Assembly: GCF_004136315.1 (NCBI RefSeq)
Contig: NZ_CP029562.1
Span: 2,857,501 to 2,921,500, forward strand
DNA length: 64,000 nucleotides
Origin: Mesorhizobium sp. Pch-S
Lineage (GTDB): Bacteria > Pseudomonadota > Alphaproteobacteria > Rhizobiales > Rhizobiaceae
Reading direction: 5' to 3'
A model generated the notes under the pieces. That model made no database searches and was not told where the DNA came from. It saw nothing but the letters and a program-made list of their open reading frames with translations. The position numbers and the translations under genes are program-made. Shown in pieces: positions 52,058-63,784 of this stretch; the stretch's first letter is position 1; the number at the start of each line of letters is the position of its first letter.

Positions 52058-52771
52058 ATGGAAAACATCGCACTCGCCGATCCGGGCGCGCAACTGTCGA
52101 TTTGGGGCTTGTTCATGCAGGCCGGCTGGGTGGTCAAGCTGGTCATGCTGGGCCTTATCGGTGCTTCGGTCTGGACCTGGGCCATCGTCGTCGACAAGCT
52201 GATTTCCTATGCGCGCCTGCGCGTCGCGCTCAACCGCTTCGAGCAGGTGTTCTGGTCGGGACAGTCGCTGGAAGAGCTTTACCGCAATCTAGCCGAACGC
52301 AAGACCGTGGGCATGGGCGCCATCTTCGTGGCCGCCATGCGCGAATGGAAGAAGAGCTTCGAGAAAGGCGCCAAGTCGCCGCTCGCGCTGCAGACCCGCA
52401 TCGACAAGGCGATGGATCTGGCGCTGACGCGCGAGATGGAGCGCCTGGAGGGTCGCCTCGGCTTCCTCGCCACCATCGGCTCGGCAGCACCCTTCATCGG
52501 CCTGTTCGGCACGGTCGTCGGCATCATGACCTCGTTCCAGGCCATCGCCGGTTCGAAGTCGACCAACCTCGCCGTCGTGGCGCCCGGTATCGCGGAGGCG
52601 CTGCTGGCAACGGCAATCGGCCTGCTCGCGGCTATCCCCGCTGTCATCGCCTACAACAAGCTGTCGTCGGACGCTGGCAAGATCGCGGTGCGCATGGAGG
52701 GCTTCGCCGACGAGTTCTCCGCCATACTGTCGCGCCAAATCGATGAGAAAGTGGCCCAGAAGGCCGCCTGA
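52058..52771 (+). CDS. tolQ: Tol-Pal inner-membrane protein TolQ
   Basis: A 237-residue MotA/TolQ/ExbB-family protein with three membrane helices (about residues 20-42, 140-165 and 175-198). The core 'LATIGSAAPFIGLFGTVVGIMTSF' and 'GIAEALLATAIGLLAAIPAVIAYN' are typical. It forms the proton channel with TolR that energises TolA for outer-membrane constriction. The ATG at 52058 follows AAGGAACG; the longer frame is discounted. It is first in tolQRAB. Confidence 0.96.
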   Translation: MENIALADPGAQLSIWGLFMQAGWVVKLVMLGLIGASVWTWAIVVDKLISYARLRVALNRFEQVFWSGQSLEELYRNLAERKTVGMGAIFVAAMREWKKSFEKGAKSPLALQTRIDKAMDLALTREMERLEGRLGFLATIGSAAPFIGLFGTVVGIMTSFQAIAGSKSTNLAVVAPGIAEALLATAIGLLAAIPAVIAYNKLSSDAGKIAVRMEGFADEFSAILSRQIDEKVAQKAA

Positions 52772-52783
52772 GGAATTACGACG

Positions 52784-53242
52784 ATGGGAATGTCAGTCAG
52801 CTCGGGCGGTTCGGGACGCGGTGGACGCGGTCACAGGCGGCGTGGCCGCCATCACGGCCTGATGTCGGAAATCAACGTCACGCCGTTCGTCGACGTCATG
52901 CTGGTGCTGCTCATCATCTTCATGGTGGCGGCGCCGCTGCTCACGGTCGGCGTGCCGATCGACCTGCCGGAAACGCAGGCCAAGCCGATGAATGCGGAAA
53001 CCCAGCCGATCACCGTTTCGGTGAACCAGGCCGGTGAGATCCATCTGCAGGAAACCGTGATCCCGCTCGAAGAGGTCGTGCCGAAGCTCGAGGCCATCGC
53101 CAAGACCGGTTATGAGGAGCGCATCTTCATCCGTGGTGACAAGGCCGCCGACTACGGCACGGTCATGAAGGTCATGGCTCGCATCTCGGCCGCCGGCTAC
53201 AAGAACCTCGGCCTGGTCACGCTGCAGGAACAGGACAAATAA
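52784..53242 (+). CDS. tolR: Tol-Pal inner-membrane protein TolR
   Basis: A 152-residue protein with an N-terminal Arg/His/Gly-rich cytoplasmic part, one membrane helix (about residues 35-58) carrying the proton-site Asp in 'NVTPFVDVMLVLLIIFMV', and a periplasmic domain (IFIRGDKAADYGTVMKVMARI). It lies 12 bases after tolQ and two bases before tolA. Confidence 0.95.
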   Translation: MGMSVSSGGSGRGGRGHRRRGRHHGLMSEINVTPFVDVMLVLLIIFMVAAPLLTVGVPIDLPETQAKPMNAETQPITVSVNQAGEIHLQETVIPLEEVVPKLEAIAKTGYEERIFIRGDKAADYGTVMKVMARISAAGYKNLGLVTLQEQDK

Positions 53243-53244
53243 CC

Positions 53245-54396
53245 TTGAAGGCCGGCCTCACCACATCGGTGATCCTGCATGCTGCCGTGATCGGGTTCGG
53301 CCTGTTCACGCTCAGGGCTCCGCCTGCTTTCCAGCCCATGAACGTCGAGTCGTTTCCCGTGGACATCGTCCCGGTGGAAGATGTTGCGCAGTCGGTGCAG
53401 GGCGACAAGAAGTCGACCGCGCGTGACAAGCCGGCGCCAAAACCGACCGAGCGCCCCGATATCGTTGCCAATGCACAGAAGATTGGCGAGAACAGCGTCG
53501 ATACCGATCAGCCGGTGACACCGACCGCGAAACCAAAGCCGGTCGAGAACACGGAATCGGCACCCAAGGCGCCGACGCCGACGGAAAAGCCCAAGCCCGA
53601 AGACTCGCCCAAGCCCAAGGAAGAGCCGAAGCCGACGCCGGCAACGGAAGTCGCGCCGGCTGAACAGCCAAAACAGGACGTGAAGCCCGATCCCGTCAAG
53701 CAGCCCGAGCCGAAGCCGCAGCCGGCGAAGGAACCCGAGCCGGCGCCGAAGCCAGCCGAGCAGAAGCCCGCCGAGGCGAAGCCAGAGCCGGCGAAGCCGG
53801 ACGCGGTGGCCGAGGCGATCGCTTCGGAGCCGACGGAGTCCGCTGCACTACCCAACTCAGCACCGGTGCCCGAAGCAAAGCCGCGTCCCGAGCAGGCCCA
53901 GGCTGAAACCGCCAAGGCGCCGGACCGCAAGAATTCGGACAAGCCGGTCAAGGAGGCATCCTCGCGTCAGAAGTCCGAGGACGATGCCTTCAACGACAAG
54001 GTCTCTGCTCTCCTGAACAAGGACAAACCTTCCGGTGGTGGTGCAAAGCGATCCAGCCAGCAGTCGTCGCTCGGCGGCGACAGGACCAACGGCCAGAAGC
54101 TGAGCAACAGCGAAATGGGCGCTCTGCGTGAGCAGCTTAGCGGCTGCTGGACCATTCCGGCCGGTGCGCAGGATGCCGGAACGCTGGTCGCGGTCATCCG
54201 ATTCAACGTGGATCAGTCAGGCAAGCTGGACGGCCGCCCGACGGTCCAGACCTCCAGCGGCAACCGTTCGTACGACGAAAGCGCGGTGCGAGCGATCCAG
54301 AAGTGCGATCAGGCGGGGCTGATACTTCCAGCAGGCAAGCAGGACATCTGGTCCGAAATTCAAGTCACTTTCAACCCGAGCGACATGGGCATGTGA
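53245..54396 (+). CDS. tolA: Tol-Pal periplasm-spanning protein TolA
   Basis: A 383-residue protein: one N-terminal membrane helix (about residues 5-22), a very long Pro/Lys/Glu/Ala-rich region (about residues 40-240), and a C-terminal TonB-like domain (about 290-383) ending [18 protein letters not shown] with the conserved '[23 protein letters not shown]'. It starts with TTG. The proline-rich length would depend on EF-P for translation. It connects TolQR to Pal and TolB. Confidence 0.9.
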   Translation: MKAGLTTSVILHAAVIGFGLFTLRAPPAFQPMNVESFPVDIVPVEDVAQSVQGDKKSTARDKPAPKPTERPDIVANAQKIGENSVDTDQPVTPTAKPKPVENTESAPKAPTPTEKPKPEDSPKPKEEPKPTPATEVAPAEQPKQDVKPDPVKQPEPKPQPAKEPEPAPKPAEQKPAEAKPEPAKPDAVAEAIASEPTESAALPNSAPVPEAKPRPEQAQAETAKAPDRKNSDKPVKEASSRQKSEDDAFNDKVSALLNKDKPSGGGAKRSSQQSSLGGDRTNGQKLSNSEMGALREQLSGCWTIPAGAQDAGTLVAVIRFNVDQSGKLDGRPTVQTSSGNRSYDESAVRAIQKCDQAGLILPAGKQDIWSEIQVTFNPSDMGM

Positions 54397-54430
54397 TGTC
54401 TATCACTCGGATATGAAACAGGAATTCGTG

Positions 54431-55750
54431 ATGAAGCATCTTTTCAAGACACTCTTTCTGATCGGCGCCATGGCCACCGGCATGAGCGGCCTTGCGATGT
54501 TGCCGGCGCATGCCCTGGTGGAGATCGACGTCAACAAGGGCAATGTCGAGCCCTTGCCGATCGCCATCACCGACTTCGAGTCGTCCGGTGATCTCGGCAA
54601 GGAAATATCCGGCATCGTCGCAGCGGACCTCAAACGTTCCGGCCTGTTCGCGCCGATCGACAAGGGTGCCTTCATCGAGAAGATATCGAATCCCGACCAG
54701 ACGCCTCGCTTCGAGGACTGGAAGGTCATCAACGCCCAGGCGCTGGTGACCGGCCGTGTCAACAAGGAAGCGGACGGTCGTATCCGTGCCGAGTATCGTC
54801 TGTGGGATACGTTCGCAGGCCAGCAACTGGCGGGTGAGCAGTTCTTCGCGAACGCAGCCAACCAGCGCCGTGTCGCCCACATCATCGCCGACGCGATCTA
54901 TGAGCGCCTGACCGGCGAAAAGGGCTATTTCGACACGCGCGTCGTCTACATCGACGAGACGGGCGCCAAGAATGCGCGCAAGAAACGCCTCGCCATCATG
55001 GACCAGGACGGTGCCAATGCACGCTTCCTGTCCAATGGCGCAGCGATCGTGCTGACGCCGCGCTTCTCGCCGAACCGGCAGGAAATCACCTACATGTCCT
55101 ACGAAAGCGGTGTGCCGAAAGTCTACCTGCTGCAGCTGGAGACCGGTCAGCGCGAACTCGTCGGCAATTTCCCCGGCATGACGTTTGCGCCGCGCTTCTC
55201 GCCGGATGGCCAGAAGGTGATCATGAGCCTGCTGCGCGACGACGGCAATTCCAACATCTATGCGCTGGACCTGAGGAGCCGTTCGACCACACGCCTCACC
55301 GACTCGTCGGCGATCGACACCTCGCCGTCCTATTCGCCGGATGGTTCGCAGGTTGTCTTCACTTCGGATCGCGGCGGCGGCAGTGGCCGCTCCCAGATCT
55401 ATGTCATGGGCGCCGACGGCTCCAATCCACACCGTATCTCCTTCGGCGACGGCGTCTATTCCACGCCGGTATGGTCGCCGCGCGGTGACCTGATCGCGTT
55501 CACCAAGCAAGGTGGCGGTCAGTTCCAGATCGGCGTGATGAAGACGGATGGTTCGGGTGAGCGCATCCTGTCGACAGGTTTCCAGCAGGAAGGCCCGACC
55601 TGGGCGCCGAACGGACGTGTGCTGATGTTCTTCCGCGAGAGCGGCGGCGGCCCGAAGCTCTATTCGATCGACCTGACCGGCCGCAACGAGCAGCCGATCC
55701 CGACTTCCGGCTTCGGCTCCGACCCGGCCTGGTCGCCGCTTCTGGAATGA
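54431..55750 (+). CDS. tolB: Tol-Pal periplasmic protein TolB
   Basis: A 439-residue protein. The signal peptide (about residues 1-28, MLPAHA end) is followed by an N-terminal alpha/beta domain and a six-bladed beta-propeller with repeated SPDG/SPNR/APNG motifs (for example [15 protein letters not shown] and [16 protein letters not shown]). It binds Pal and TolA. The start at 54431 removes six upstream residues before the signal peptide, after GGAATTCGTG. A terminator follows, so pal is probably separate. Confidence 0.95.
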   Translation: MKHLFKTLFLIGAMATGMSGLAMLPAHALVEIDVNKGNVEPLPIAITDFESSGDLGKEISGIVAADLKRSGLFAPIDKGAFIEKISNPDQTPRFEDWKVINAQALVTGRVNKEADGRIRAEYRLWDTFAGQQLAGEQFFANAANQRRVAHIIADAIYERLTGEKGYFDTRVVYIDETGAKNARKKRLAIMDQDGANARFLSNGAAIVLTPRFSPNRQEITYMSYESGVPKVYLLQLETGQRELVGNFPGMTFAPRFSPDGQKVIMSLLRDDGNSNIYALDLRSRSTTRLTDSSAIDTSPSYSPDGSQVVFTSDRGGGSGRSQIYVMGADGSNPHRISFGDGVYSTPVWSPRGDLIAFTKQGGGQFQIGVMKTDGSGERILSTGFQQEGPTWAPNGRVLMFFRESGGGPKLYSIDLTGRNEQPIPTSGFGSDPAWSPLLE

Positions 55751-55775
55751 CGGATTGATCCTGAAACTCTACAGA

Positions 55776-55799
55776 AAGGGGCCTCGTGGCCCCTTTTTC
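55776..55799 (+). terminator. Terminator after tolB
   Basis: AAGGGGCC and GGCCCCTT form a perfect 8-bp stem around TCGT, followed by TTTTT. It closes the tolQRAB transcript and separates it from pal. Confidence 0.9.
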
Positions 55800-56073
55800 G
55801 TGCCTTGGTCGCGTTTTGGCCGCATTTCGGGCTAGAGCCTCGACCGAATGGTCTGGGGATCAGAGTGGGCAGCGCAAGCCGGCTACGCTTTCCGGGCGGT
55901 ACAGTGCAGCGTCAAGCGTGTCGCGGGATCTTGGTCTACCTGACTGCAAGCCGCGGCGATGGTCGCGGACGGCGGCCGCAACAGAATTTTAACCGTGTTT
56001 CTTGAGCGCCGGTTAACCCAAACGTGGTTACTGGCAGATCAACGAAATCACTCGAATGCGAAGGAGAGGCGGC
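55800..56073 (+). other. Gap before pal: CtrA-like site, no gene
   Basis: The tolB-pal gap is 323 bases (55751-56073). It begins with the tolB terminator, then shows no believable frame (two overlapping 66-68-codon frames have no start signal). It holds a CtrA-like site at 56002-56017 and the pal ribosome site at about 56061-56066. Confidence 0.6.
56002..56017 (+). promoter_or_regulatory. CtrA-like site upstream of pal
   Basis: TTGA (56002-56005), seven bases, TTAAC (56013-56017) matches TTAA-N7-TTAAC except for one base. It lies 57-72 bases before the pal start. Confidence 0.45.
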
Positions 56074-56577
56074 ATGCGCCGTATCGCAAAGCTTACCACG
56101 AACCCGGTCATGATCGCGCTGGTCGCCTCGTTGGCGATTGCAGGCTGCGCCTCGAAGAAGACCCCGAACAGCGCGGCCGATCTCGGCCTGGGCGGCGGTG
56201 CTGCCACCCCTGGCTCGGCTCAGGACTTCACCGTCAACGTCGGCGACCGCATCTTCTTCGACACCGATTCTTCCTCGATCCGCGCTGACGCGCAGCAGAC
56301 GCTCGGCCGCCAGGCCCAGTGGCTGAACAAGTATGGCCAGTACGCCATCGTCGTCGAAGGCCATGCCGACGAGCGTGGCACCCGCGAATACAACCTGGCG
56401 CTCGGCGCCCGCCGCGCTGCCGCGACCCGCGACTTCCTGATCGGCAAGGGTGTGGCGGGAAATCGCCTGAAGACGATCTCCTACGGCAAGGAACGCCCCG
56501 TCGCCGTCTGCGACGACATCTCGTGCTGGTCGCAGAACCGCCGCGCGGTCACCACCCTGTCTGGCGCTGGCTCCTGA
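56074..56577 (+). CDS. pal: Peptidoglycan-associated lipoprotein Pal
   Basis: A 167-residue lipoprotein. The signal peptide ends in AIAGC (lipobox, lipid on Cys). The OmpA-like domain at about residues 55-160 has 'YAIVVEGHADERGTREYNLALGARRAAAT', with the peptidoglycan-binding Asp and Arg. It ties the outer membrane to the wall and to TolB. The start at 56074 follows AAGGAGAGG. A CtrA-like site lies upstream and a terminator downstream. Confidence 0.96.
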   Translation: MRRIAKLTTNPVMIALVASLAIAGCASKKTPNSAADLGLGGGAATPGSAQDFTVNVGDRIFFDTDSSSIRADAQQTLGRQAQWLNKYGQYAIVVEGHADERGTREYNLALGARRAAATRDFLIGKGVAGNRLKTISYGKERPVAVCDDISCWSQNRRAVTTLSGAGS

Positions 56578-56619
56578 TTGCTGCCGGCCGCGGTCGGAGA
56601 CATCACAGGAATTGCGGGA

Positions 56620-56643
56620 GGCGGCCACATGGCCGCCTTTTTT
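56620..56643 (+). terminator. Terminator after pal
   Basis: GGCGGCC and GGCCGCC form a perfect 7-bp stem around ACAT, followed by six T. It separates pal from cpoB. Confidence 0.9.
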
Positions 56644-56796
56644 CTTGGCCGAACGCATCCTTGTTTCTGGTTGAAACAAAATTTGGCCGAAGTCTCGCGC
56701 CCTGCTAAAAGCGGATGCGTTCGGGTCGGCAAATCGTTCCCAGGCGATGGCCGCTTCCGGGCGATGATCTGTTTTGACCCTGATGGCGAGAGACCA

Positions 56797-57894
56797 ATGC
56801 ATTTTAGAACAATCCTGAGCGGGACGCTTGCAGTCCTGCTCGCAGCGAGTGTGATCGCACCCGCCAGTGCTGCCGGACCTGTGCGGACCACTGAAGACGG
56901 CTTTTCCTTCAGCTTGCCGAGCTTCGGACTTCCGGGCGTATTTGGCGGCAAGGAAAAGAAGAGTGAGCCGGTGCAGCTTGCCCAATCGGGCTCAGTCGGC
57001 CTGGAGGACCAGATCCGCCAGATGAATGGCAAGATCGAAGAACTGAACTTCCAGATCCTGCAGCTGCAGGAACAGTTGCGCAAGACTCAGGAAGACAACG
57101 AGTTCCGCTTCCAGCAGATCGAGCAGGGTGGCGGTGCTGCTCCGCAGAAGAAGTCCGACGCCGCCACCAGCGGCAGCAGCGTGGCCCAGGCACCCGCCTC
57201 GGCCGCGCCTTCCGCGCCGGCTACCGCCGGCGCCAAGCCTTCCGTGCCGGGACAATCCGCCAGCCAGACGGTGCCGCCCGGCGGACAAAGCGAAACCGGC
57301 GACCAGGTTGGCGATCTCATCATCGATTCCGGCAATGGCGAGCCAGGGACGCTGGTCACGGGCAAGCCGGCAACCTCCTTCGGTACCATCACGGTCGACA
57401 AGAACGGCAATGTCATCAGCGCCGTGCCGCCGGCGGATGTTCCGAATTCAGGCTCGGCCTCGCAGGCACCAGCCGAGGGCGGTGGCGTGGTGGCTTCGCT
57501 GCCGTCGACCAACAGCCCGGATGAACTCTACCGCAATTCCTATCAGTTCGTGCTTTCGGGCGACTACAACACCGCGGAACAAGGCTTCCGCCAGCATATC
57601 CAGCGCTATCCATCCGACGCCAAGGCGGCCGACGCCCATTATTGGCTGGGCGAATCCCTGCTCGGACAACAGAAATACCGCGATGCGGCCGAAGTCTTCC
57701 TGGCCGCCAGCAAGGATTACTCCAAATCCAAGAAGGCCCCCGACATGCTGCTGAAGCTCGGCATCTCGCTGATCGGCCTCAAGCAGCGCGACGTCGCCTG
57801 CGCGACTTTCGCCGAGGTGGGCAAGCGCTACCCCGACGCCTCCAGCGCCCTCAAGGAACGCGTCAAGCAGGAGCGGGCGCTCGCCTCGTGCTGA
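56797..57894 (+). CDS. cpoB: CpoB/YbgF, Tol-Pal-associated periplasmic protein
   Basis: A 365-residue protein. It has a signal peptide (about residues 1-26), a coiled coil (about 65-105, QIRQMNGKIEELNFQILQLQEQLRKT), a Ser/Pro/Ala-rich linker, and C-terminal TPR repeats (about 240-360, DELYRNSYQFVLSGDYNTAEQGF and YWLGESLLGQQKYRDAAEVFLAA). CpoB links Tol to peptidoglycan synthesis at division. The ATG at 56797 gives a proper signal peptide; the longer frame runs through the terminator. Its stop overlaps the tilS start. Confidence 0.93.
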   Translation: MHFRTILSGTLAVLLAASVIAPASAAGPVRTTEDGFSFSLPSFGLPGVFGGKEKKSEPVQLAQSGSVGLEDQIRQMNGKIEELNFQILQLQEQLRKTQEDNEFRFQQIEQGGGAAPQKKSDAATSGSSVAQAPASAAPSAPATAGAKPSVPGQSASQTVPPGGQSETGDQVGDLIIDSGNGEPGTLVTGKPATSFGTITVDKNGNVISAVPPADVPNSGSASQAPAEGGGVVASLPSTNSPDELYRNSYQFVLSGDYNTAEQGFRQHIQRYPSDAKAADAHYWLGESLLGQQKYRDAAEVFLAASKDYSKSKKAPDMLLKLGISLIGLKQRDVACATFAEVGKRYPDASSALKERVKQERALASC

Positions 57895-59260
57895 TGCAAC
57901 AAGCGGGCTCAACGCCTGCGGCTATGCTTATCTCGCGGATCGATTTCGGCCAAGGCGCCATAGCCGCCATTTCCGGCGGCAGTGACTCGACCGCTCTGCT
58001 TGTTCTCCTGAAGAACCATTTCGACCGTTTTCTGCCTTCGGCGCGGCTCATGCCGTGACCGTCGATCACGCCCTGCGTTCTTCATCCGCTGCCGAGGCAC
58101 AAATCGTTGCCGGCCTGTGCGAGGAACTGGGCATCGTCCACCGCACCGTTGTCTGGGAAGGCACCAAACCTTCGAGCGGCATTCCCGCCGCCGCACGCGA
58201 AGCGCGCTACAGGCTGCTTGCCGGTGTCGCCCGCGACGAAGGGGTCGGCATCGTCGTGACCGGCCATACCGCCGACGACCAGGCCGAGACCGTCGTCATG
58301 CGGCAGGCGCGCGACGAAGGGCCGGGGCTGGCCGGCATGGCGCCCGCGACACTCTATGACGGCGATGTCTGGATCCTGCGCCCGCTACTGGCCGAACGCC
58401 GTTCAGCCCTGCGCACGCTGCTGACAGTGAGCGGTCGCGGGTGGATCGACGACCCAACCAATCTCGACCCCGCATTCGAGCGGCCGCGTGCGCGCGCCAT
58501 GCTCGCGGCCGACGAAAACCGCGTCGAGGATCTTCTGGCCACGGCGCGCCGGGTCGCACCCGAGCGCGAGGATCTCGGTCGCCGTGCCGCCGCTCTGATC
58601 GATCGCTACGGCAGGCGATTGGCCCCGGGGCTCATCCGTCTTGCTCCCGAATTCGTGGCCGAAACCGACCCACAGGCGGTACTCCGGGCTCTGCGCGTCC
58701 TGCTTGCCGTTGCGGGAGGGACGCCCTTCCTCCCAGACAAGGATCGCGTTGCGGGGCTCTTGCGGATGTCAGCGGCCGGTACAGGTCGCGCTACATTGTC
58801 GCGGACGGTGATGGATGTGCGCCGCGCAGGCATTTTTCTCCACCGCGAAGCCCGTGGCCTTCCAGCCGCCTCAACGTTGTCGGATGGAGCCGTCTGGGAT
58901 GGGCGGTATCGCATCACTTTCGACGACGACGTCGAGGGTTGCGTGATCGCTCCGTTTGGGCGCAAGGGGGCTCTGGAAAGCCCGGCCTCGGTGGGAGAGG
59001 AGGCTCCGGCAAGCCTGTTTCGTGCCGCCCGTGCAGCGGAGCCGGCGGTCTGGCAAGGCGACATCTGCCTTGGTTCCCCGGGCGAACCCGGACAATTGCC
59101 GGGGGTGGAGGTCGTTCCTGTCGTCGCACCTTTCGCACAGTTCCTGTCCGGCTTCGACCTGGAGGTCGCACGCGCCGTTTCGGCGCTCATCGGCGCTCCC
59201 TCCCTCCCTGTGTCACCACTGAGAGCGTCTGACGGATCCAAAGCGAGCGCTAATGCTTAA
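57894..59260 (+). pseudogene. tilS: tRNA(Ile)-lysidine synthase, apparently frameshifted at about 58045-58058
   Basis: The first frame (57894-58058) carries the PP-loop ATP motif SGGSDSTALLVLL and ends RFLPSARLMP-stop. The next frame continues VTVDHALRSSSAAEAQIVAGLCEELGIVHRT and the rest of TilS through 59260. An intact protein would read RLHAVTVDHALR, so one C is missing near GGCTCATG. TilS converts the anticodon C34 to lysidine and is normally essential, so this is likely a sequence error, though a real slip site is possible. It starts at ATG 57894, overlapping the cpoB stop. The 5' part also has an alternative GTG at 57888. Confidence 0.82.
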
Positions 59261-59278
59261 CCGAGCCATGTTCTTATG

Positions 59279-59310
59279 CTTGGCAAGGGGGAGCGCTCTC
59301 CCTATGTTAG
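59279..59310 (+). promoter_or_regulatory. RpoH-type heat-shock promoter of ftsH
   Basis: CTTG (59279-59282), 18 bases, then CCTATGTTAG (59301-59310) fits the alphaproteobacterial heat-shock consensus CTTG-N16-18-CYTATNTNNG. It lies about 53 bases before ftsH. A GGGGGAGCGCTCTCCC palindrome occupies part of the spacer. Confidence 0.7.
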
Positions 59311-59362
59311 GCCTAACTCTTCAAGGATCCGCGCCCTAAACCGGGCGCCAACGGGACAATCG

Positions 59363-61297
<1,935 letters not shown>

Positions 61298-61318
61298 GGC
61301 TTGCCTGGATTGATTGAA

Positions 61319-61350
61319 AGCGCCGCGACTTCGTCGCGGCGTTTTCTTTT
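61319..61350 (+). terminator. Terminator after ftsH
   Basis: CGCCGCGA and TCGCGGCG form a perfect 8-bp stem around CTTCG (stable loop), followed by TTTTCTTTT. Confidence 0.9.
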
Positions 61351-61488
61351 GAGGACCGTGCTTGTCGATGCTTGCGAATGGGGCTGAAGACGAGCTTCGC
61401 AATCGCCGCTATTGTCGCCGGAAGCGTTCGTGCTCACGAGCGCCAAGCCCCGAAGTCCCACACTGTAAGGACACGGACCGGTACGGCC

Positions 61489-63060
61489 ATGCAGACATTC
61501 GAATGGATCATCGCGCTTCTGCTTGGCGCCGCGCTGCTTTCGGCGCTGGCGAGACGGCTGGCCGTGCCGTATCCGACTTTTCTTGCCGTCGGCGGCGTGC
61601 TGATCCCGTTTCTGCCAGGCAGTCCGCAATGGACGCTTGATCCACATCTGGCACTCGCTCTGTTCGTGGCGCCGGTGCTGGTCGATTCCGCCTACGACAC
61701 TTCCCTGCGCGATCTTCGCGACAACTGGCTGCCGGTGACCGGCCTCGTGCTGATGGCTGTCGGCTTGACCACGCTCGCCGTGGCCCTGGTGGCGCGATGG
61801 CTGGTGCCGGGCATGCCGTGGCCAGTCGCCGTCGCGCTCGGCGCCATCGTAGCGCCGCCGGACGCGGCAGCGGCGACCGCCGTCATGCGGCAGGTCAAGC
61901 TGCCGCACCGTCTCCTGAAGATCCTCGAAGGCGAAAGCCTGCTCAACGACGCCAGCGCGCTGCTGCTCTACAAGCTGGCCGTCATGGCGGTGCTGGGGGG
62001 CGGGCTTTCGCTGTCGAGCGGTGTGCCGGTTTTCCTGCTGACGGTTTTCGGAAGCGTGGCGGCCGGATATGCGCTGGCGCGGGTGCTCACGCCGGCCCTG
62101 CGCTTCGAAGATTTCCCGACTTCGATCATCGCCCAGTTCACCGTCACCTTTGGCGTCTGGATTGCTGCCGAAGCGATCGGCCTGTCCGGCATCCTGACCA
62201 TCGTCGTCTATGCGATGACGATCGCCAACACGCGTGGGCCAAGCATGCCGGCCAGATTGCGGGTACCGGTCTACGCCGTCTGGGAAGCGGTCGTCTTCAT
62301 CCTCAACGCCATGGCCTTTGTGCTGATCGGCATGCAGCTCGGCCCGATCTGGGAGCGGCTGACGCCGGATATGCGCGGCAACTACGTGCTGTTTGCGGCG
62401 ACCATCCTTGCCGTCGTCATTCTCACGCGCTTCGCCTGGGTGATGAGCTACAACAAGTTGATCCGCTGGCGCATCGAGCGCTATGGCTTCAATCCGCCGC
62501 GGCCCATGTCGAGGCCGACACGCGCGAGCGGCATCGTGATCTCCTGGGCCGGCATGCGTGGCATCGTCACCCTTGCCGCGGCCTTTTCGATACCCGAGAC
62601 GATGCGTGACGGATCACCTTTCCCTTATCGCGATCTCATCCTGTTTGCTGCATTCGCTGTCGTCTTCGGCACGCTGGTGTTGCAGGGGCTGACCTTGCGG
62701 CCGTTGATCCTGTGGCTGGGCCTTTCCGACGACGATCCCGTTGGACGGGAGGTGCGGCACGGACGCGTTGAAGCCTACAAGGCGGCCGTTGCAGCCATTG
62801 GAGAGGAAGACAGTCTCGCCGCCAGGCTGTTGCGCAAGGAATACGGTGCCATTGTCGAGCTATGCGAGGTCGGGAGCGAGCCTTATCAGGCGGCAGGTCT
62901 GCCAGGTGGTGCCCTGCGGCTTCAAGCCATCACCGCTGCCCGCGCCCGCGCAATCGAACTGAGGCGGACCTTCGTCATCGGCGACGACGCATTCCATGTG
63001 CTGGAAGAAGAACTCGACTGGGCCGAGCTCAGCGCGGTCGGGCGAAGCGCTCCCGCCTGA
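61489..63060 (+). CDS. Monovalent cation:proton antiporter (CPA1)
   Basis: A 523-residue protein with twelve or so hydrophobic segments and the NhaP-like core: 'GAIVAPPDAAAATAVMRQVKLP' (with the Asp of the ion site), 'EGESLLNDASALLLY' and 'WAGMRGIVTLAAAFSIP'. A cytoplasmic C-terminal tail of about 110 residues follows. It exchanges Na+ or K+ for protons. The start at 61489 gives MQTFEWIIALLLG; the 39 residues upstream are unlike a protein start. It is followed by a convergent TetR gene. Confidence 0.9.
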   Translation: MQTFEWIIALLLGAALLSALARRLAVPYPTFLAVGGVLIPFLPGSPQWTLDPHLALALFVAPVLVDSAYDTSLRDLRDNWLPVTGLVLMAVGLTTLAVALVARWLVPGMPWPVAVALGAIVAPPDAAAATAVMRQVKLPHRLLKILEGESLLNDASALLLYKLAVMAVLGGGLSLSSGVPVFLLTVFGSVAAGYALARVLTPALRFEDFPTSIIAQFTVTFGVWIAAEAIGLSGILTIVVYAMTIANTRGPSMPARLRVPVYAVWEAVVFILNAMAFVLIGMQLGPIWERLTPDMRGNYVLFAATILAVVILTRFAWVMSYNKLIRWRIERYGFNPPRPMSRPTRASGIVISWAGMRGIVTLAAAFSIPETMRDGSPFPYRDLILFAAFAVVFGTLVLQGLTLRPLILWLGLSDDDPVGREVRHGRVEAYKAAVAAIGEEDSLAARLLRKEYGAIVELCEVGSEPYQAAGLPGGALRLQAITAARARAIELRRTFVIGDDAFHVLEEELDWAELSAVGRSAPA

Positions 63061-63699
63061 TCAGGCAGCCTGCCGGCCAATTCGCTCCACCATCAGCGCG
63101 ACATGAGCTTCGATCTCCTCGCGCAGGCTGGCACGGGCATTGCCATCGCTGGTGACGAGGTAGAGGTCGACCATGGTGCTGACCATCACGCTCAGAAAGC
63201 GGAGCCGTACTGGCTCGAGGCTTTCCGGGCCCGTTGCATAGCGTGCGAGGAAAGGCACAAGCAGGTCGCCTGTGATGCCGGTATGGGCATCGGTTTGCTG
63301 GTCGGTCTCGATCGGCCGGATGGACCGCATTGCCGCGAGCAGGCCGGTATGGGCAGGAATGGAGTCGGCCTCTTCCAGATAGCGTGAGAGCAGGGCGCGG
63401 GCGGCGTCGACTGCCTTCAGATCCGAAGGCAGTGCGTCGAGCGTTGCCAGGCACTGTGTGACGATGCGTGCAACAGTTGCTTCGTAGGCGGCAAGCAGCA
63501 AGGCCTCCCGGTCGATAAAATACCGGTAGATCGTGCCGACCGCGACGCCGGTTTCGGCGGCGATGCGGGTTGTCGTTACCGCGTCATGTCCATCCGAGGC
63601 GACGACGCTTTCCACGGCTTCGAGCAAGGCGGTGCGCGTTTTCAGCGCGCGGCGCTGGCGTGGTTCGACAGGTTTCGAGCGGGCGGTCGGACGATCCAT
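63061..63699 (-). CDS. TetR-family transcriptional regulator
   Basis: A 212-residue regulator. The HTH is at about residues 30-65 (VVASDGHDAVTTTRIAAETGVAVGTIYRYFIDREALL), followed by a ligand-binding domain of helices. It converges with the antiporter gene, directly against its stop. It is divergent from the beta-helix gene starting at 63785, with 85 bases between, so control of that gene and itself is likely. The ligand is unknown. Confidence 0.88.
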   Translation of the reverse strand: MDRPTARSKPVEPRQRRALKTRTALLEAVESVVASDGHDAVTTTRIAAETGVAVGTIYRYFIDREALLLAAYEATVARIVTQCLATLDALPSDLKAVDAARALLSRYLEEADSIPAHTGLLAAMRSIRPIETDQQTDAHTGITGDLLVPFLARYATGPESLEPVRLRFLSVMVSTMVDLYLVTSDGNARASLREEIEAHVALMVERIGRQAA

Positions 63700-63784
63700 A
63701 AGTGAAACATTTTCATCTTTGTTGACAGTTGTCCAGCGCGGGCGCATTGTCCGGACAAAACGACGCTGCGCAAGGGAGAGGGCG

